DNA of 64,000 bases from Branchiostoma belcheri (GCF_001625305.1 NW_017802824.1:720733-784732); one strand, 5' to 3'; shown: positions 46,464 through 60,132, numbered from the stretch's first letter. Numbers and translations: made by a program. Notes: generated by a model not told the origin, from the letters alone.

Positions 46464-49400
46464 GCCTACGGCCATATCACGTTGAGTACACCCGATCTCG
46501 TTCGATCTCGGAAGTTAAGCAACGTAGAGTCCGGTCAGTACTTGGATGGGAGACCGCCTGGGAACACCGGATGCTGTAGGCATTGTCTTTTTTTTCCATT
46601 CTCCAATTGGCATAACTTTTCCGTCGACCGACAAGCATTATTTTGCCGGCTAGTCATCTTTATTGACCGAAAAGACGAACTTTTCCCTTACCCTTTTCAT
46701 TGAAAAAGCTTTTCTTGACACTTTTTCCTTTCAAGACGCTCACTACAAGTGGGCCACGAAAAGACCCTCTAACGCCTACGGCCATATCACGTTGAGTACA
46801 CCCGATCTCGTTCGATCTCGGAAGTTAAGCAACGTAGAGTCCGGTCAGTACTTGGATGGGAGACCGCCTGGGAACACCGGATGCTGTAGGCATTGTCTTT
46901 TTTTTCCATTCTCCAATTGGCATAACTTTTCCGTCGACCGACAAGCATTATTTTGCCGGCTAGTCATCTTTATTGACCGAAAAGACGAACTTTTCCCTTA
47001 CCCTTTTCATTGAAAAAGCTTTTCTTGACACTTTTTCCTTTCAAGACGCTCACTACAAGTGGGCCACGAAAAGACCCTCTAACGCCTACGGCCATATCAC
47101 GTTGAGTACACCCGATCTCGTTCGATCTCGGAAGTTAAGCAACGTAGAGTCCGGTCAGTACTTGGATGGGAGACCGCCTGGGAACACCGGATGCTGTAGG
47201 CATTGTCTTTTTTTTCCATTCTCCAATTGGCATAACTTTTCCGTCGACCGACAAGCATTATTTTGCCGGCTAGTCATCTTTATTGACCGAAAAGACGAAC
47301 TTTTCCCTTACCCTTTTCATTGAAAAAGCTTTTCTTGACACTTTTTCCTTTCAAGACGCTCACTACAAGTGGGCCACGAAAAGACCCTCTAACGCCTACG
47401 GCCATATCACGTTGAGTACACCCGATCTCGTTCGATCTCGGAAGTTAAGCAACGTAGAGTCCGGTCAGTACTTGGATGGGAGACCGCCTGGGAACACCGG
47501 ATGCTGTAGGCATTGTCTTTTTTTTCCATTCTCCAATTGGCATAACTTTTCCGTCGACCGACAAGCATTATTTTGCCGGCTAGTCATCTTTATTGACCGA
47601 AAAGACGAACTTTTCCCTTACCCTTTTCATTGAAAAAGCTTTTCTTGACACTTTTTCCTTTCAAGACGCTCACTACAAGTGGGCCACGAAAAGACCCTCT
47701 AACGCCTACGGCCATATCACGTTGAGTACACCCGATCTCGTTCGATCTCGGAAGTTAAGCAACGTAGAGTCCGGTCAGTACTTGGATGGGAGACCGCCTG
47801 GGAACACCGGATGCTGTAGGCATTGTCTTTTTTTTCCATTCTCCAATTGGCATAACTTTTCCGTCGACCGACAAGCATTATTTTGCCGGCTAGTCATCTT
47901 TATTGACCGAAAAGACGAACTTTTCCCTTACCCTTTTCATTGAAAAAGCTTTTCTTGACACTTTTTCCTTTCAAGACGCTCACTACAAGTGGGCCACGAA
48001 AAGACCCTCTAACGCCTACGGCCATATCACGTTGAGTACACCCGATCTCGTTCGATCTCGGAAGTTAAGCAACGTAGAGTCCGGTCAGTACTTGGATGGG
48101 AGACCGCCTGGGAACACCGGATGCTGTAGGCATTGTCTTTTTTTTCCATTCTCCAATTGGCATAACTTTTCCGTCGACCGACAAGCATTATTTTGCCGGC
48201 TAGTCATCTTTATTGACCGAAAAGACGAACTTTTCCCTTACCCTTTTCATTGAAAAAGCTTTTCTTGACACTTTTTCCTTTCAAGACGCTCACTACAAGT
48301 GGGCCACGAAAAGACCCTCTAACGCCTACGGCCATATCACGTTGAGTACACCCGATCTCGTTCGATCTCGGAAGTTAAGCAACGTAGAGTCCGGTCAGTA
48401 CTTGGATGGGAGACCGCCTGGGAACACCGGATGCTGTAGGCATTGTCTTTTTTTTCCATTCTCCAATTGGCATAACTTTTCCGTCGACCGACAAGCATTA
48501 TTTTGCCGGCTAGTCATCTTTATTGACCGAAAAGACGAACTTTTCCCTTACCCTTTTCATTGAAAAAGCTTTTCTTGACACTTTTTCCTTTCAAGACGCT
48601 CACTACAAGTGGGCCACGAAAAGACCCTCTAACGCCTACGGCCATATCACGTTGAGTACACCCGATCTCGTTCGATCTCGGAAGTTAAGCAACGTAGAGT
48701 CCGGTCAGTACTTGGATGGGAGACCGCCTGGGAACACCGGATGCTGTAGGCATTGTCTTTTTTTTCCATTCTCCAATTGGCATAACTTTTCCGTCGACCG
48801 ACAAGCATTATTTTGCCGGCTAGTCATCTTTATTGACCGAAAAGACGAACTTTTCCCTTACCCTTTTCATTGAAAAAGCTTTTCTTGACACTTTTTCCTT
48901 TCAAGACGCTCACTACAAGTGGGCCACGAAAAGACCCTCTAACGCCTACGGCCATATCACGTTGAGTACACCCGATCTCGTTCGATCTCGGAAGTTAAGC
49001 AACGTAGAGTCCGGTCAGTACTTGGATGGGAGACCGCCTGGGAACACCGGATGCTGTAGGCATTGTCTTTTTTTTCCATTCTCCAATTGGCATAACTTTT
49101 CCGTCGACCGACAAGCATTATTTTGCCGGCTAGTCATCTTTATTGACCGAAAAGACGAACTTTTCCCTTACCCTTTTCATTGAAAAAGCTTTTCTTGACA
49201 CTTTTTCCTTTCAAGACGCTCACTACAAGTGGGCCACGAAAAGACCCTCTAACGCCTACGGCCATATCACGTTGAGTACACCCGATCTCGTTCGATCTCG
49301 GAAGTTAAGCAACGTAGAGTCCGGTCAGTACTTGGATGGGAGACCGCCTGGGAACACCGGATGCTGTAGGCATTGTCTTTTTTTTCCATTCTCCAATTGG

Positions 49401-52400
49401 CATAACTTTTCCGTCGACCGACAAGCATTATTTTGCCGGCTAGTCATCTTTATTGACCGAAAAGACGAACTTTTCCCTTACCCTTTTCATTGAAAAAGCT
49501 TTTCTTGACACTTTTTCCTTTCAAGACGCTCACTACAAGTGGGCCACGAAAAGACCCTCTAACGCCTACGGCCATATCACGTTGAGTACACCCGATCTCG
49601 TTCGATCTCGGAAGTTAAGCAACGTAGAGTCCGGTCAGTACTTGGATGGGAGACCGCCTGGGAACACCGGATGCTGTAGGCATTGTCTTTTTTTTCCATT
49701 CTCCAATTGGCATAACTTTTCCGTCGACCGACAAGCATTATTTTGCCGGCTAGTCATCTTTATTGACCGAAAAGACGAACTTTTCCCTTACCCTTTTCAT
49801 TGAAAAAGCTTTTCTTGACACTTTTTCCTTTCAAGACGCTCACTACAAGTGGGCCACGAAAAGACCCTCTAACGCCTACGGCCATATCACGTTGAGTACA
49901 CCCGATCTCGTTCGATCTCGGAAGTTAAGCAACGTAGAGTCCGGTCAGTACTTGGATGGGAGACCGCCTGGGAACACCGGATGCTGTAGGCATTGTCTTT
50001 TTTTTCCATTCTCCAATTGGCATAACTTTTCCGTCGACCGACAAGCATTATTTTGCCGGCTAGTCATCTTTATTGACCGAAAAGACGAACTTTTCCCTTA
50101 CCCTTTTCATTGAAAAAGCTTTTCTTGACACTTTTTCCTTTCAAGACGCTCACTACAAGTGGGCCACGAAAAGACCCTCTAACGCCTACGGCCATATCAC
50201 GTTGAGTACACCCGATCTCGTTCGATCTCGGAAGTTAAGCAACGTAGAGTCCGGTCAGTACTTGGATGGGAGACCGCCTGGGAACACCGGATGCTGTAGG
50301 CATTGTCTTTTTTTTCCATTCTCCAATTGGCATAACTTTTCCGTCGACCGACAAGCATTATTTTGCCGGCTAGTCATCTTTATTGACCGAAAAGACGAAC
50401 TTTTCCCTTACCCTTTTCATTGAAAAAGCTTTTCTTGACACTTTTTCCTTTCAAGACGCTCACTACAAGTGGGCCACGAAAAGACCCTCTAACGCCTACG
50501 GCCATATCACGTTGAGTACACCCGATCTCGTTCGATCTCGGAAGTTAAGCAACGTAGAGTCCGGTCAGTACTTGGATGGGAGACCGCCTGGGAACACCGG
50601 ATGCTGTAGGCATTGTCTTTTTTTTCCATTCTCCAATTGGCATAACTTTTCCGTCGACCGACAAGCATTATTTTGCCGGCTAGTCATCTTTATTGACCGA
50701 AAAGACGAACTTTTCCCTTACCCTTTTCATTGAAAAAGCTTTTCTTGACACTTTTTCCTTTCAAGACGCTCACTACAAGTGGGCCACGAAAAGACCCTCT
50801 AACGCCTACGGCCATATCACGTTGAGTACACCCGATCTCGTTCGATCTCGGAAGTTAAGCAACGTAGAGTCCGGTCAGTACTTGGATGGGAGACCGCCTG
50901 GGAACACCGGATGCTGTAGGCATTGTCTTTTTTTTCCATTCTCCAATTGGCATAACTTTTCCGTCGACCGACAAGCATTATTTTGCCGGCTAGTCATCTT
51001 TATTGACCGAAAAGACGAACTTTTCCCTTACCCTTTTCATTGAAAAAGCTTTTCTTGACACTTTTTCCTTTCAAGACGCTCACTACAAGTGGGCCACGAA
51101 AAGACCCTCTAACGCCTACGGCCATATCACGTTGAGTACACCCGATCTCGTTCGATCTCGGAAGTTAAGCAACGTAGAGTCCGGTCAGTACTTGGATGGG
51201 AGACCGCCTGGGAACACCGGATGCTGTAGGCATTGTCTTTTTTTTCCATTCTCCAATTGGCATAACTTTTCCGTCGACCGACAAGCATTATTTTGCCGGC
51301 TAGTCATCTTTATTGACCGAAAAGACGAACTTTTCCCTTACCCTTTTCATTGAAAAAGCTTTTCTTGACACTTTTTCCTTTCAAGACGCTCACTACAAGT
51401 GGGCCACGAAAAGACCCTCTAACGCCTACGGCCATATCACGTTGAGTACACCCGATCTCGTTCGATCTCGGAAGTTAAGCAACGTAGAGTCCGGTCAGTA
51501 CTTGGATGGGAGACCGCCTGGGAACACCGGATGCTGTAGGCATTGTCTTTTTTTTCCATTCTCCAATTGGCATAACTTTTCCGTCGACCGACAAGCATTA
51601 TTTTGCCGGCTAGTCATCTTTATTGACCGAAAAGACGAACTTTTCCCTTACCCTTTTCATTGAAAAAGCTTTTCTTGACACTTTTTCCTTTCAAGACGCT
51701 CACTACAAGTGGGCCACGAAAAGACCCTCTAACGCCTACGGCCATATCACGTTGAGTACACCCGATCTCGTTCGATCTCGGAAGTTAAGCAACGTAGAGT
51801 CCGGTCAGTACTTGGATGGGAGACCGCCTGGGAACACCGGATGCTGTAGGCATTGTCTTTTTTTTCCATTCTCCAATTGGCATAACTTTTCCGTCGACCG
51901 ACAAGCATTATTTTGCCGGCTAGTCATCTTTATTGACCGAAAAGACGAACTTTTCCCTTACCCTTTTCATTGAAAAAGCTTTTCTTGACACTTTTTCCTT
52001 TCAAGACGCTCACTACAAGTGGGCCACGAAAAGACCCTCTAACGCCTACGGCCATATCACGTTGAGTACACCCGATCTCGTTCGATCTCGGAAGTTAAGC
52101 AACGTAGAGTCCGGTCAGTACTTGGATGGGAGACCGCCTGGGAACACCGGATGCTGTAGGCATTGTCTTTTTTTTCCATTCTCCAATTGGCATAACTTTT
52201 CCGTCGACCGACAAGCATTATTTTGCCGGCTAGTCATCTTTATTGACCGAAAAGACGAACTTTTCCCTTACCCTTTTCATTGAAAAAGCTTTTCTTGACA
52301 CTTTTTCCTTTCAAGACGCTCACTACAAGTGGGCCACGAAAAGACCCTCTAACGCCTACGGCCATATCACGTTGAGTACACCCGATCTCGTTCGATCTCG

Positions 52401-55400
52401 GAAGTTAAGCAACGTAGAGTCCGGTCAGTACTTGGATGGGAGACCGCCTGGGAACACCGGATGCTGTAGGCATTGTCTTTTTTTTCCATTCTCCAATTGG
52501 CATAACTTTTCCGTCGACCGACAAGCATTATTTTGCCGGCTAGTCATCTTTATTGACCGAAAAGACGAACTTTTCCCTTACCCTTTTCATTGAAAAAGCT
52601 TTTCTTGACACTTTTTCCTTTCAAGACGCTCACTACAAGTGGGCCACGAAAAGACCCTCTAACGCCTACGGCCATATCACGTTGAGTACACCCGATCTCG
52701 TTCGATCTCGGAAGTTAAGCAACGTAGAGTCCGGTCAGTACTTGGATGGGAGACCGCCTGGGAACACCGGATGCTGTAGGCATTGTCTTTTTTTTCCATT
52801 CTCCAATTGGCATAACTTTTCCGTCGACCGACAAGCATTATTTTGCCGGCTAGTCATCTTTATTGACCGAAAAGACGAACTTTTCCCTTACCCTTTTCAT
52901 TGAAAAAGCTTTTCTTGACACTTTTTCCTTTCAAGACGCTCACTACAAGTGGGCCACGAAAAGACCCTCTAACGCCTACGGCCATATCACGTTGAGTACA
53001 CCCGATCTCGTTCGATCTCGGAAGTTAAGCAACGTAGAGTCCGGTCAGTACTTGGATGGGAGACCGCCTGGGAACACCGGATGCTGTAGGCATTGTCTTT
53101 TTTTTCCATTCTCCAATTGGCATAACTTTTCCGTCGACCGACAAGCATTATTTTGCCGGCTAGTCATCTTTATTGACCGAAAAGACGAACTTTTCCCTTA
53201 CCCTTTTCATTGAAAAAGCTTTTCTTGACACTTTTTCCTTTCAAGACGCTCACTACAAGTGGGCCACGAAAAGACCCTCTAACGCCTACGGCCATATCAC
53301 GTTGAGTACACCCGATCTCGTTCGATCTCGGAAGTTAAGCAACGTAGAGTCCGGTCAGTACTTGGATGGGAGACCGCCTGGGAACACCGGATGCTGTAGG
53401 CATTGTCTTTTTTTTCCATTCTCCAATTGGCATAACTTTTCCGTCGACCGACAAGCATTATTTTGCCGGCTAGTCATCTTTATTGACCGAAAAGACGAAC
53501 TTTTCCCTTACCCTTTTCATTGAAAAAGCTTTTCTTGACACTTTTTCCTTTCAAGACGCTCACTACAAGTGGGCCACGAAAAGACCCTCTAACGCCTACG
53601 GCCATATCACGTTGAGTACACCCGATCTCGTTCGATCTCGGAAGTTAAGCAACGTAGAGTCCGGTCAGTACTTGGATGGGAGACCGCCTGGGAACACCGG
53701 ATGCTGTAGGCATTGTCTTTTTTTTCCATTCTCCAATTGGCATAACTTTTCCGTCGACCGACAAGCATTATTTTGCCGGCTAGTCATCTTTATTGACCGA
53801 AAAGACGAACTTTTCCCTTACCCTTTTCATTGAAAAAGCTTTTCTTGACACTTTTTCCTTTCAAGACGCTCACTACAAGTGGGCCACGAAAAGACCCTCT
53901 AACGCCTACGGCCATATCACGTTGAGTACACCCGATCTCGTTCGATCTCGGAAGTTAAGCAACGTAGAGTCCGGTCAGTACTTGGATGGGAGACCGCCTG
54001 GGAACACCGGATGCTGTAGGCATTGTCTTTTTTTTCCATTCTCCAATTGGCATAACTTTTCCGTCGACCGACAAGCATTATTTTGCCGGCTAGTCATCTT
54101 TATTGACCGAAAAGACGAACTTTTCCCTTACCCTTTTCATTGAAAAAGCTTTTCTTGACACTTTTTCCTTTCAAGACGCTCACTACAAGTGGGCCACGAA
54201 AAGACCCTCTAACGCCTACGGCCATATCACGTTGAGTACACCCGATCTCGTTCGATCTCGGAAGTTAAGCAACGTAGAGTCCGGTCAGTACTTGGATGGG
54301 AGACCGCCTGGGAACACCGGATGCTGTAGGCATTGTCTTTTTTTTCCATTCTCCAATTGGCATAACTTTTCCGTCGACCGACAAGCATTATTTTGCCGGC
54401 TAGTCATCTTTATTGACCGAAAAGACGAACTTTTCCCTTACCCTTTTCATTGAAAAAGCTTTTCTTGACACTTTTTCCTTTCAAGACGCTCACTACAAGT
54501 GGGCCACGAAAAGACCCTCTAACGCCTACGGCCATATCACGTTGAGTACACCCGATCTCGTTCGATCTCGGAAGTTAAGCAACGTAGAGTCCGGTCAGTA
54601 CTTGGATGGGAGACCGCCTGGGAACACCGGATGCTGTAGGCATTGTCTTTTTTTTCCATTCTCCAATTGGCATAACTTTTCCGTCGACCGACAAGCATTA
54701 TTTTGCCGGCTAGTCATCTTTATTGACCGAAAAGACGAACTTTTCCCTTACCCTTTTCATTGAAAAAGCTTTTCTTGACACTTTTTCCTTTCAAGACGCT
54801 CACTACAAGTGGGCCACGAAAAGACCCTCTAACGCCTACGGCCATATCACGTTGAGTACACCCGATCTCGTTCGATCTCGGAAGTTAAGCAACGTAGAGT
54901 CCGGTCAGTACTTGGATGGGAGACCGCCTGGGAACACCGGATGCTGTAGGCATTGTCTTTTTTTTCCATTCTCCAATTGGCATAACTTTTCCGTCGACCG
55001 ACAAGCATTATTTTGCCGGCTAGTCATCTTTATTGACCGAAAAGACGAACTTTTCCCTTACCCTTTTCATTGAAAAAGCTTTTCTTGACACTTTTTCCTT
55101 TCAAGACGCTCACTACAAGTGGGCCACGAAAAGACCCTCTAACGCCTACGGCCATATCACGTTGAGTACACCCGATCTCGTTCGATCTCGGAAGTTAAGC
55201 AACGTAGAGTCCGGTCAGTACTTGGATGGGAGACCGCCTGGGAACACCGGATGCTGTAGGCATTGTCTTTTTTTTCCATTCTCCAATTGGCATAACTTTT
55301 CCGTCGACCGACAAGCATTATTTTGCCGGCTAGTCATCTTTATTGACCGAAAAGACGAACTTTTCCCTTACCCTTTTCATTGAAAAAGCTTTTCTTGACA

Positions 55401-55573
55401 CTTTTTCCTTTCAAGACGCTCACTACAAGTGGGCCACGAAAAGACCCTCTAACGCCTACGGCCATATCACGTTGAGTACACCCGATCTCGTTCGATCTCG
55501 GAAGTTAAGCAACGTAGAGTCCGGTCAGTACTTGGATGGGAGACCGCCTGGGAACACCGGATGCTGTAGGCAT
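46464..55573 (+). rRNA. 5S ribosomal RNA, 30 copies in exact 310-bp period
   Basis: Gene n runs from 46464 + 310n to 46583 + 310n (n = 0 to 29). I see no base differences among the 5S regions I compared. Uniformity fits concerted evolution, but exact copies are also what an assembler produces when it estimates copy number. Confidence 0.95.
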
Positions 55574-55763
55574 TGTCTTTTTTTTTCCATTCTCCAATTG
55601 GCATCCCTTTTCCGTCGACCGACAAGCATTATTTTGCCGGCTAGTCATCTTTATTGACCGAAAAGACGAACTTTTCCCTTACCCTTTTCATTGAAAAAGC
55701 TTTTCTTGACACTTTTCCTTTCAAGACGCTCACTACAAGTGGGCCACGAAAAGACCCTCTAAC

Positions 55764-55883
55764 GCCTACGGCCATATCACGTTGAGTACACCCGATCTCG
55801 TTCGATCTCGGAAGTTAAGCAACGTAGAGTCCGGTCAGTACTTGGATGGGAGACCGCCTGGGAACACCGGATGCTGTAGGCAT
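55764..55883 (+). rRNA. 5S ribosomal RNA, right-edge copy
   Basis: The gene is intact. Its following spacer has a shorter T run (about seven) and an AAGCGTTATTT variant. Confidence 0.93.
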
Positions 55884-56069
55884 TGTCTTTTTTCCATTCT
55901 CCAATTGGCATCCCTTTTCCGTCGACCGACAAGCGTTATTTTGCCGGCTAGTCATCTTTATTGACCGAAAAGACGAACTTTTCCCTTACCCTTTTCATTG
56001 AAAAAGCTTTCTTGACACTTTTCCTTTCAAGACGCTCACTACAAGTGGGCCACGAAAAGACCCTCTAAC

Positions 56070-56189
56070 GCCTACGGCCATATCACGTTGAGTACACCCG
56101 ATCTCGTTCGATCTCGGAAGTTAAGCAACGTAGAGTCCGGTCAGTACTTGGATGGGAGACCGCCTGGGAACACCGGATGCTGTAGGCAT
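56070..56189 (+). rRNA. 5S ribosomal RNA, right-edge copy
   Basis: The gene is intact. The spacer before it lacks single T residues in AAGCTTTCTTG and ACACTTTTCC. Confidence 0.93.
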
Positions 56190-56380
56190 TGTCTTTTTTT
56201 TTCCATTCTCCAATTGGCATCCCTTTTCCGTCGACCGACAAGCATTATTTTGCCGGCTAGTCATCTTTATTGACCGAAAAGACGAACTTTTCCCTTACCC
56301 TTTTCATTGAAAAAGCTTTTCTTGACACTTTTTCCTTTCAAGACGCTCACTACAAGTGGGCCACGAAAAGACCCTCTAAC

Positions 56381-56500
56381 GCCTACGGCCATATCACGTT
56401 GAGTACACCCGATCTCGTTCGATCTCGGAAGTTAAGCAACGTAGAGTCCGGTCAGTACTTGGATGGGAGACCGCCTGGGAACACCGGATGCTGTAGGCAT
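56381..56500 (+). rRNA. 5S ribosomal RNA, right-edge copy
   Basis: Last complete gene of the array. The terminator after it is an extended T run. Confidence 0.93.
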
Positions 56501-56694
56501 TGTCTTTTTTTTTTTCCTATTCTCCAATTGGCATCCCTTTTCCGTCGACCGACAAGCATTATTTTGCCGGCTAGTCATCTTTATTGACCGAAAAGACGAA
56601 CTTTTCCCTTACCCTTTTCATTGAAAAAGCTTTTCTTGACACTTTTTCCTTTCAAGACGCTCACTACAAGTGGGCCACGAAAAGACCCTCTAAC

Positions 56695-56796
56695 GCCTAC
56701 GGCCATATCACGTTGAGTACACCCGATCTCGTTCGATCTCGGAAGTTAAGCAACGTAGAGTCCGGTCAGTACTTGGATGGGAGACCGCCTGGGAAC
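56695..56796 (+). pseudogene. 5S rRNA gene truncated at base 102
   Basis: The gene runs normally to CGCCTGGGAAC (bases 92-102 of 5S), then changes to unrelated GGGCGATGACC. The missing 3' end reappears at 59496. Confidence 0.9.
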
Positions 56797-57633
56797 GGGC
56801 GATGACCCCGCTAAGTACTTATTCTTGAGGCCCGGGATCAGCAAATCCCGGGGAAAAGGATCGAACCTTACCTCTGCTTGGATTTACGAAAATAGGCTCT
56901 GGGGACTGCAATCGAAGAGGAAAATTTACCAAAATGATGAGAAAATGACGTGACTTTGCCCTTCTTCATGAATTTGAAAGAAAAAGTCTCAAAATGACAG
57001 TATTTGTGAGCAAATGCAAGGTGGTTTCTCTCTTAACTCTAACTTAAGTATTGGACCTTAAGGAGAGAGGTATACTTTGAAATTGAGTGCAGTGTTTTAC
57101 TTGAAGTGTCGGCAACCTTTTTTCAATACTGCATACAAGTCCTAGATAGTGCTGTTGACATTTCAAGACTTTGTTATAACAAACATTCTTACGATAAATT
57201 ACAGCTTCTTCATGAAACCTGAAAAGTTTGCAAAAAGTGATAATTAACGTTCTCACATTTGTTCAAGGTAATAATCATCATTGTCGTCATCGCCGCTAAC
57301 GCCTGTCGACATTGCGGACCACCACTGCTTTCCACTCTCTTCTGTCCTGTGCCTGTCATAATCATGTCCTCGACAGTTCTATTAGAATCTATCTAATAAC
57401 GAGAACCTGAACAGGGTGAAGAGAATTCTGGTTCTGCGGCACTTGGAGATGCCAGCTACCGTTAAGTAGCCCCCCTTGGTCAGAACTTAGAACCCTTCTT
57501 TCCTTGTTCAGGTTACATTTTCTTTTATATTATAAAGAGAAGCAGATGAAAACAGATCGGAGCAATAGCAGTTGGTGCGGCTTGAGGAAATTGACCATAT
57601 GTCTCCCTGCATGTAGAGAGGACTGTGTGGGTA

Positions 57634-58375
57634 CTGGTGCAGGTTACGGTGGCTGTTACAGTGTTTGTCCATGCGTTGTATGCTGTTGTATGCTGTTGTA
57701 GGTTAGGGTGGTTGTTACAGTGTCTGTGCATGTGCTGTATAAGTTCTGTTGCAGTTTACGGTGGCTGTTACAGTGGCTGTCCATGCGTTGTATGCTGTTG
57801 CAGGTCAGGGTGGCTGTTACGGTGACTGTCCATGTGTTGTATACTGTTGCAGGTTATGATGGCTGTTACGGTGGCTGTCCATGTCTTGTATAAGTTCTGT
57901 TGCAGTTTACGGTGGCTGTTACAGTGGCTGTCCATGCGTTGTATGCTGTTGCAGGTCAAGGTGGCTGTTACTGTGGCTGTCCATGTGTTGTATACTACAG
58001 CAGGTTATGGTGGCTGTTAGTGTTACAGTGACTGTCCATGTGCTGTATAAGTTCTGTTGCAGGTTACGGTGGCTGTTAAGGTGACTGTTCATGCACTGTA
58101 TGCTGTTGCAGGTTAGGGTGGCTGTTACAGTGGCTGTCTATGTGTTGTGTAAGTTCTGTTGCAGGTTACGATGGCTGTAACAGTGGCTTTCTATGTGTTG
58201 TATGCTGTTGTAGGTTATGGTGGCTGTTACGGTCGCGTGTCCATGTGTTGTATAAGTACTGTTGCATGTTATGGTGTCTGTCTATGTGCTGTACTACTGT
58301 TGCAGGATATGGTGGCTGTTACGGTAGCTGTCCATTTGTTGTATACTGGTGCAGCTTGTGGTGGCTGTCCATGTG
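57634..58375. repeat. About 50-bp minisatellite in unit 1
   Basis: Repeats of GGTGGCTGTTACNGTGNCTG, then TCCATGNGTTGTAT, then GTTGCAGGTTA, with spacing of 49-53 bases. Open frames in it are artefacts of the repeat. Confidence 0.85.
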
Positions 58376-58385
58376 TCCTCACACA

Positions 58386-59327
58386 TCACACGTATACTCC
58401 TTCGGGTTTGGGGCGTGAAGCTTCGTGTGCAGGGTCAGGTTTAACTCCACTGTAAAAGGACAAAGAAGCAGATAGTTATTACATGTACTTAATATTACAA
58501 TGGCTACATGGTGTAGTTCAGTTTGTATATAGGTCTAAACTCTATCAGTTGTCAAACTACTAAAAGGCTGGCAATAGACATGCAACATTTGAACCTCTTT
58601 GCTTATATACAATATCAGCATGGGCTCCCATGGAAATCAGTCTAATTGACTGACGGGACGACCCCCTCGTTTATAAGATGAATAAACTAAAATCATGAAT
58701 ATAATGCTTGTACATATACATAAGGAAATACACCCTACGAATCCGTTTCAAATTGCAGTAGGAACAAGTCACACACGTACATCATTTACACAGAGGATTT
58801 TTCAATATTTTCACAAAGCTACGGCATGTCATTGATTAACAATCTAAGTGAAACTTACCTCATATTATTGGCAATTCTGTTCAAATACATTTGTACATAG
58901 TACCACCTCAGTCAGCATCTCTTAACTATGGCATTTTGGACGATAGACGTTGGCGTTTTTCAGAAAACCAGTCGCCAGTGAAACATCCACACCTAGACAT
59001 CTTCGTGCACAACCAAATGACATTTAAAAAGAGCCAAGAATGGAGAAGATTGGACTTACCTGAGCAAAATTACAGCGTGATGACTTTCGCTAAAATTGCA
59101 GAGTAACACGGCCAAATCCCCATTCATAAACAATGGGAGTTTCGACGAAGAGAAGTTGTTAATTTTCACAAAATCTAGAGACGCGGCAAAAACCAAAACT
59201 AGGTGGCTATGAGCTTCACCAAATTCCCTACAAAATGACACCAAAACCAAGAAGATTGACCTTACCTGAGAGACAGGATGGCAGAAAATGTGTCTCGCTT
59301 CGATCGCCGATTCAAGACGGCCGCCAT
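58386..59327 (-). CDS. Putative four-exon small protein, unit 1 copy
   Basis: Exons 59266-59327, 59060-59089, 58859-58876 (18 nt) and 58386-58449, all phase 2 with AG/GT borders, give 174 nt (57 residues). It begins MAAVLNRRSKRDTF, continues SESHHAVILL and IANNMR, and ends KPEGVYV. The ATG lies in AAAATGGCGGCC. The basic N-terminus might be a targeting or nucleolar signal, but I recognise no family. It could equally be the 5' part of a longer transcript or a non-coding RNA. Confidence 0.4.
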
Positions 59328-59339
59328 TTTTGCTGGTGA

Positions 59340-59495
59340 CCTCAGTGTGAACTCTGACATAGAGGGGTCGCGCAACCTGATTGGCCCGTTGAGCAGGTAG
59401 AGCTGCTCAACACTGCTCAATGATTGGTCTGTTGAGCGCTCAACTTGCTCAACGTCGCTCAACCATTGGCTAAAATAGGTACTTGTCTGTGAGCT
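59340..59495. promoter_or_regulatory. GTTGAGC/GCTCAAC-rich region, unit 1
   Basis: Several direct and inverted GTTGAGC motifs alternate with ATTGG (inverse CCAAT) boxes just upstream of the small gene's ATG. The arrangement suggests a promoter with NF-Y-type sites. Confidence 0.45.
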
Positions 59496-59524
59496 CGCCT
59501 GGGAACACCGGATGCTGTAGGCAT
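59496..59524 (+). pseudogene. 3' end of a 5S rRNA gene
   Basis: CGCCTGGGAACACCGGATGC through GGCAT equals 5S bases 92-120, followed by the normal array spacer. It continues the gene broken at 56796, with 11 bases present twice. Confidence 0.85.
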
Positions 59525-59714
59525 TGTCTTTTTTTTCCATTCTCCAATTGGCATAACTTTTCCGTCGACCGACAAGCATTATTTTGCCGGCTAGTCATCT
59601 TTATTGACCGAAAAGACGAACTTTTCCCTTACCCTTTTCATTGAAAAAGCTTTTCTTGACACTTTTTCCTTTCAAGACGCTCACTACAAGTGGGCCACGA
59701 AAAGACCCTCTAAC

Positions 59715-59774
59715 GCCTACGGCCATATCACGTTGAGTACACCCGATCTCGTTCGATCTCGGAAGTTAAGCAAC
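59715..59774 (+). rRNA. 5S rRNA gene cut by assembly gap
   Basis: The first 60 bases are normal, then the sequence is N. Confidence 0.85.
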
Positions 59775-60132
59775 NNNNNNNNNNNNNNNNNNNNNNNNNN
59801 NNNNNNNNNNNNNNNNNNNNNNNNNNNNNNNNNNNNNNNNNNNNNNNNNNNNNNNNNNNNNNNNNNNNNNNNNNNNNNNNNNNNNNNNNNNNNNNNNNNN
59901 NNNNNNNNNNNNNNNNNNNNNNNNNNNNNNNNNNNNNNNNNNNNNNNNNNNNNNNNNNNNNNNNNNNNNNNNNNNNNNNNNNNNNNNNNNNNNNNNNNNN
60001 NNNNNNNNNNNNNNNNNNNNNNNNNNNNNNNNNNNNNNNNNNNNNNNNNNNNNNNNNNNNNNNNNNNNNNNNNNNNNNNNNNNNNNNNNNNNNNNNNNNN
60101 NNNNNNNNNNNNNNNNNNNNNNNNNNNNNNNN
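59775..60132. other. Assembly gap (358 N)
   Basis: Runs from inside a 5S gene to inside the second exon of another copy of the small gene, so part of a 5S unit and most of a 2.5-kb unit are missing here. Confidence 0.99.

Larger units (their letters stand above)
45955..56796 (+). repeat. 5S rDNA tandem array
   Basis: 34 complete 120-bp 5S genes sit in head-to-tail units of about 310 bp (120 gene + 190 spacer). Starts are 46156, then 46464 + 310n for n = 0 to 29, then 55764, 56070 and 56381. A broken gene starts at 56695. The left border is only the last 11 bases of a 5S gene (45955-45965). The spacer begins TGTCTTTTTTTT, a Pol III terminator. The interior units look identical. The last few differ in T-run length and in CATCCCTTTTCCG for CATAACTTTTCCG. 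Confidence 0.95.
56797..59495. mobile_element. 5S-associated unit 1 (inserted block, 2699 bp)
   Basis: The block is bounded on both sides by the 5S sequence CGCCTGGGAAC. From left to right it holds an AT-rich part, a segment TTCTGGTTCTGCGGCACTTGG (57428), a minisatellite, a putative four-exon gene on the minus strand and a GTTGAGC-rich promoter-like region. No transposase or reverse transcriptase is visible. Confidence 0.65.

Noticed and set aside
45955..56796. Regular repeats as a CRISPR array
   Set aside because: The 310-bp units are 5S rDNA. Spacers are not unique and the host is a eukaryote.
46045..56805. About 30 identical 116-codon open frames
   Set aside because: They run through the 5S gene and its spacer. 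The repeat period explains their identity, and they match no protein.
57525..58455. Cys- and Val-rich open frames on both strands
   Set aside because: They are translations of the roughly 50-bp minisatellite and have no independent support.
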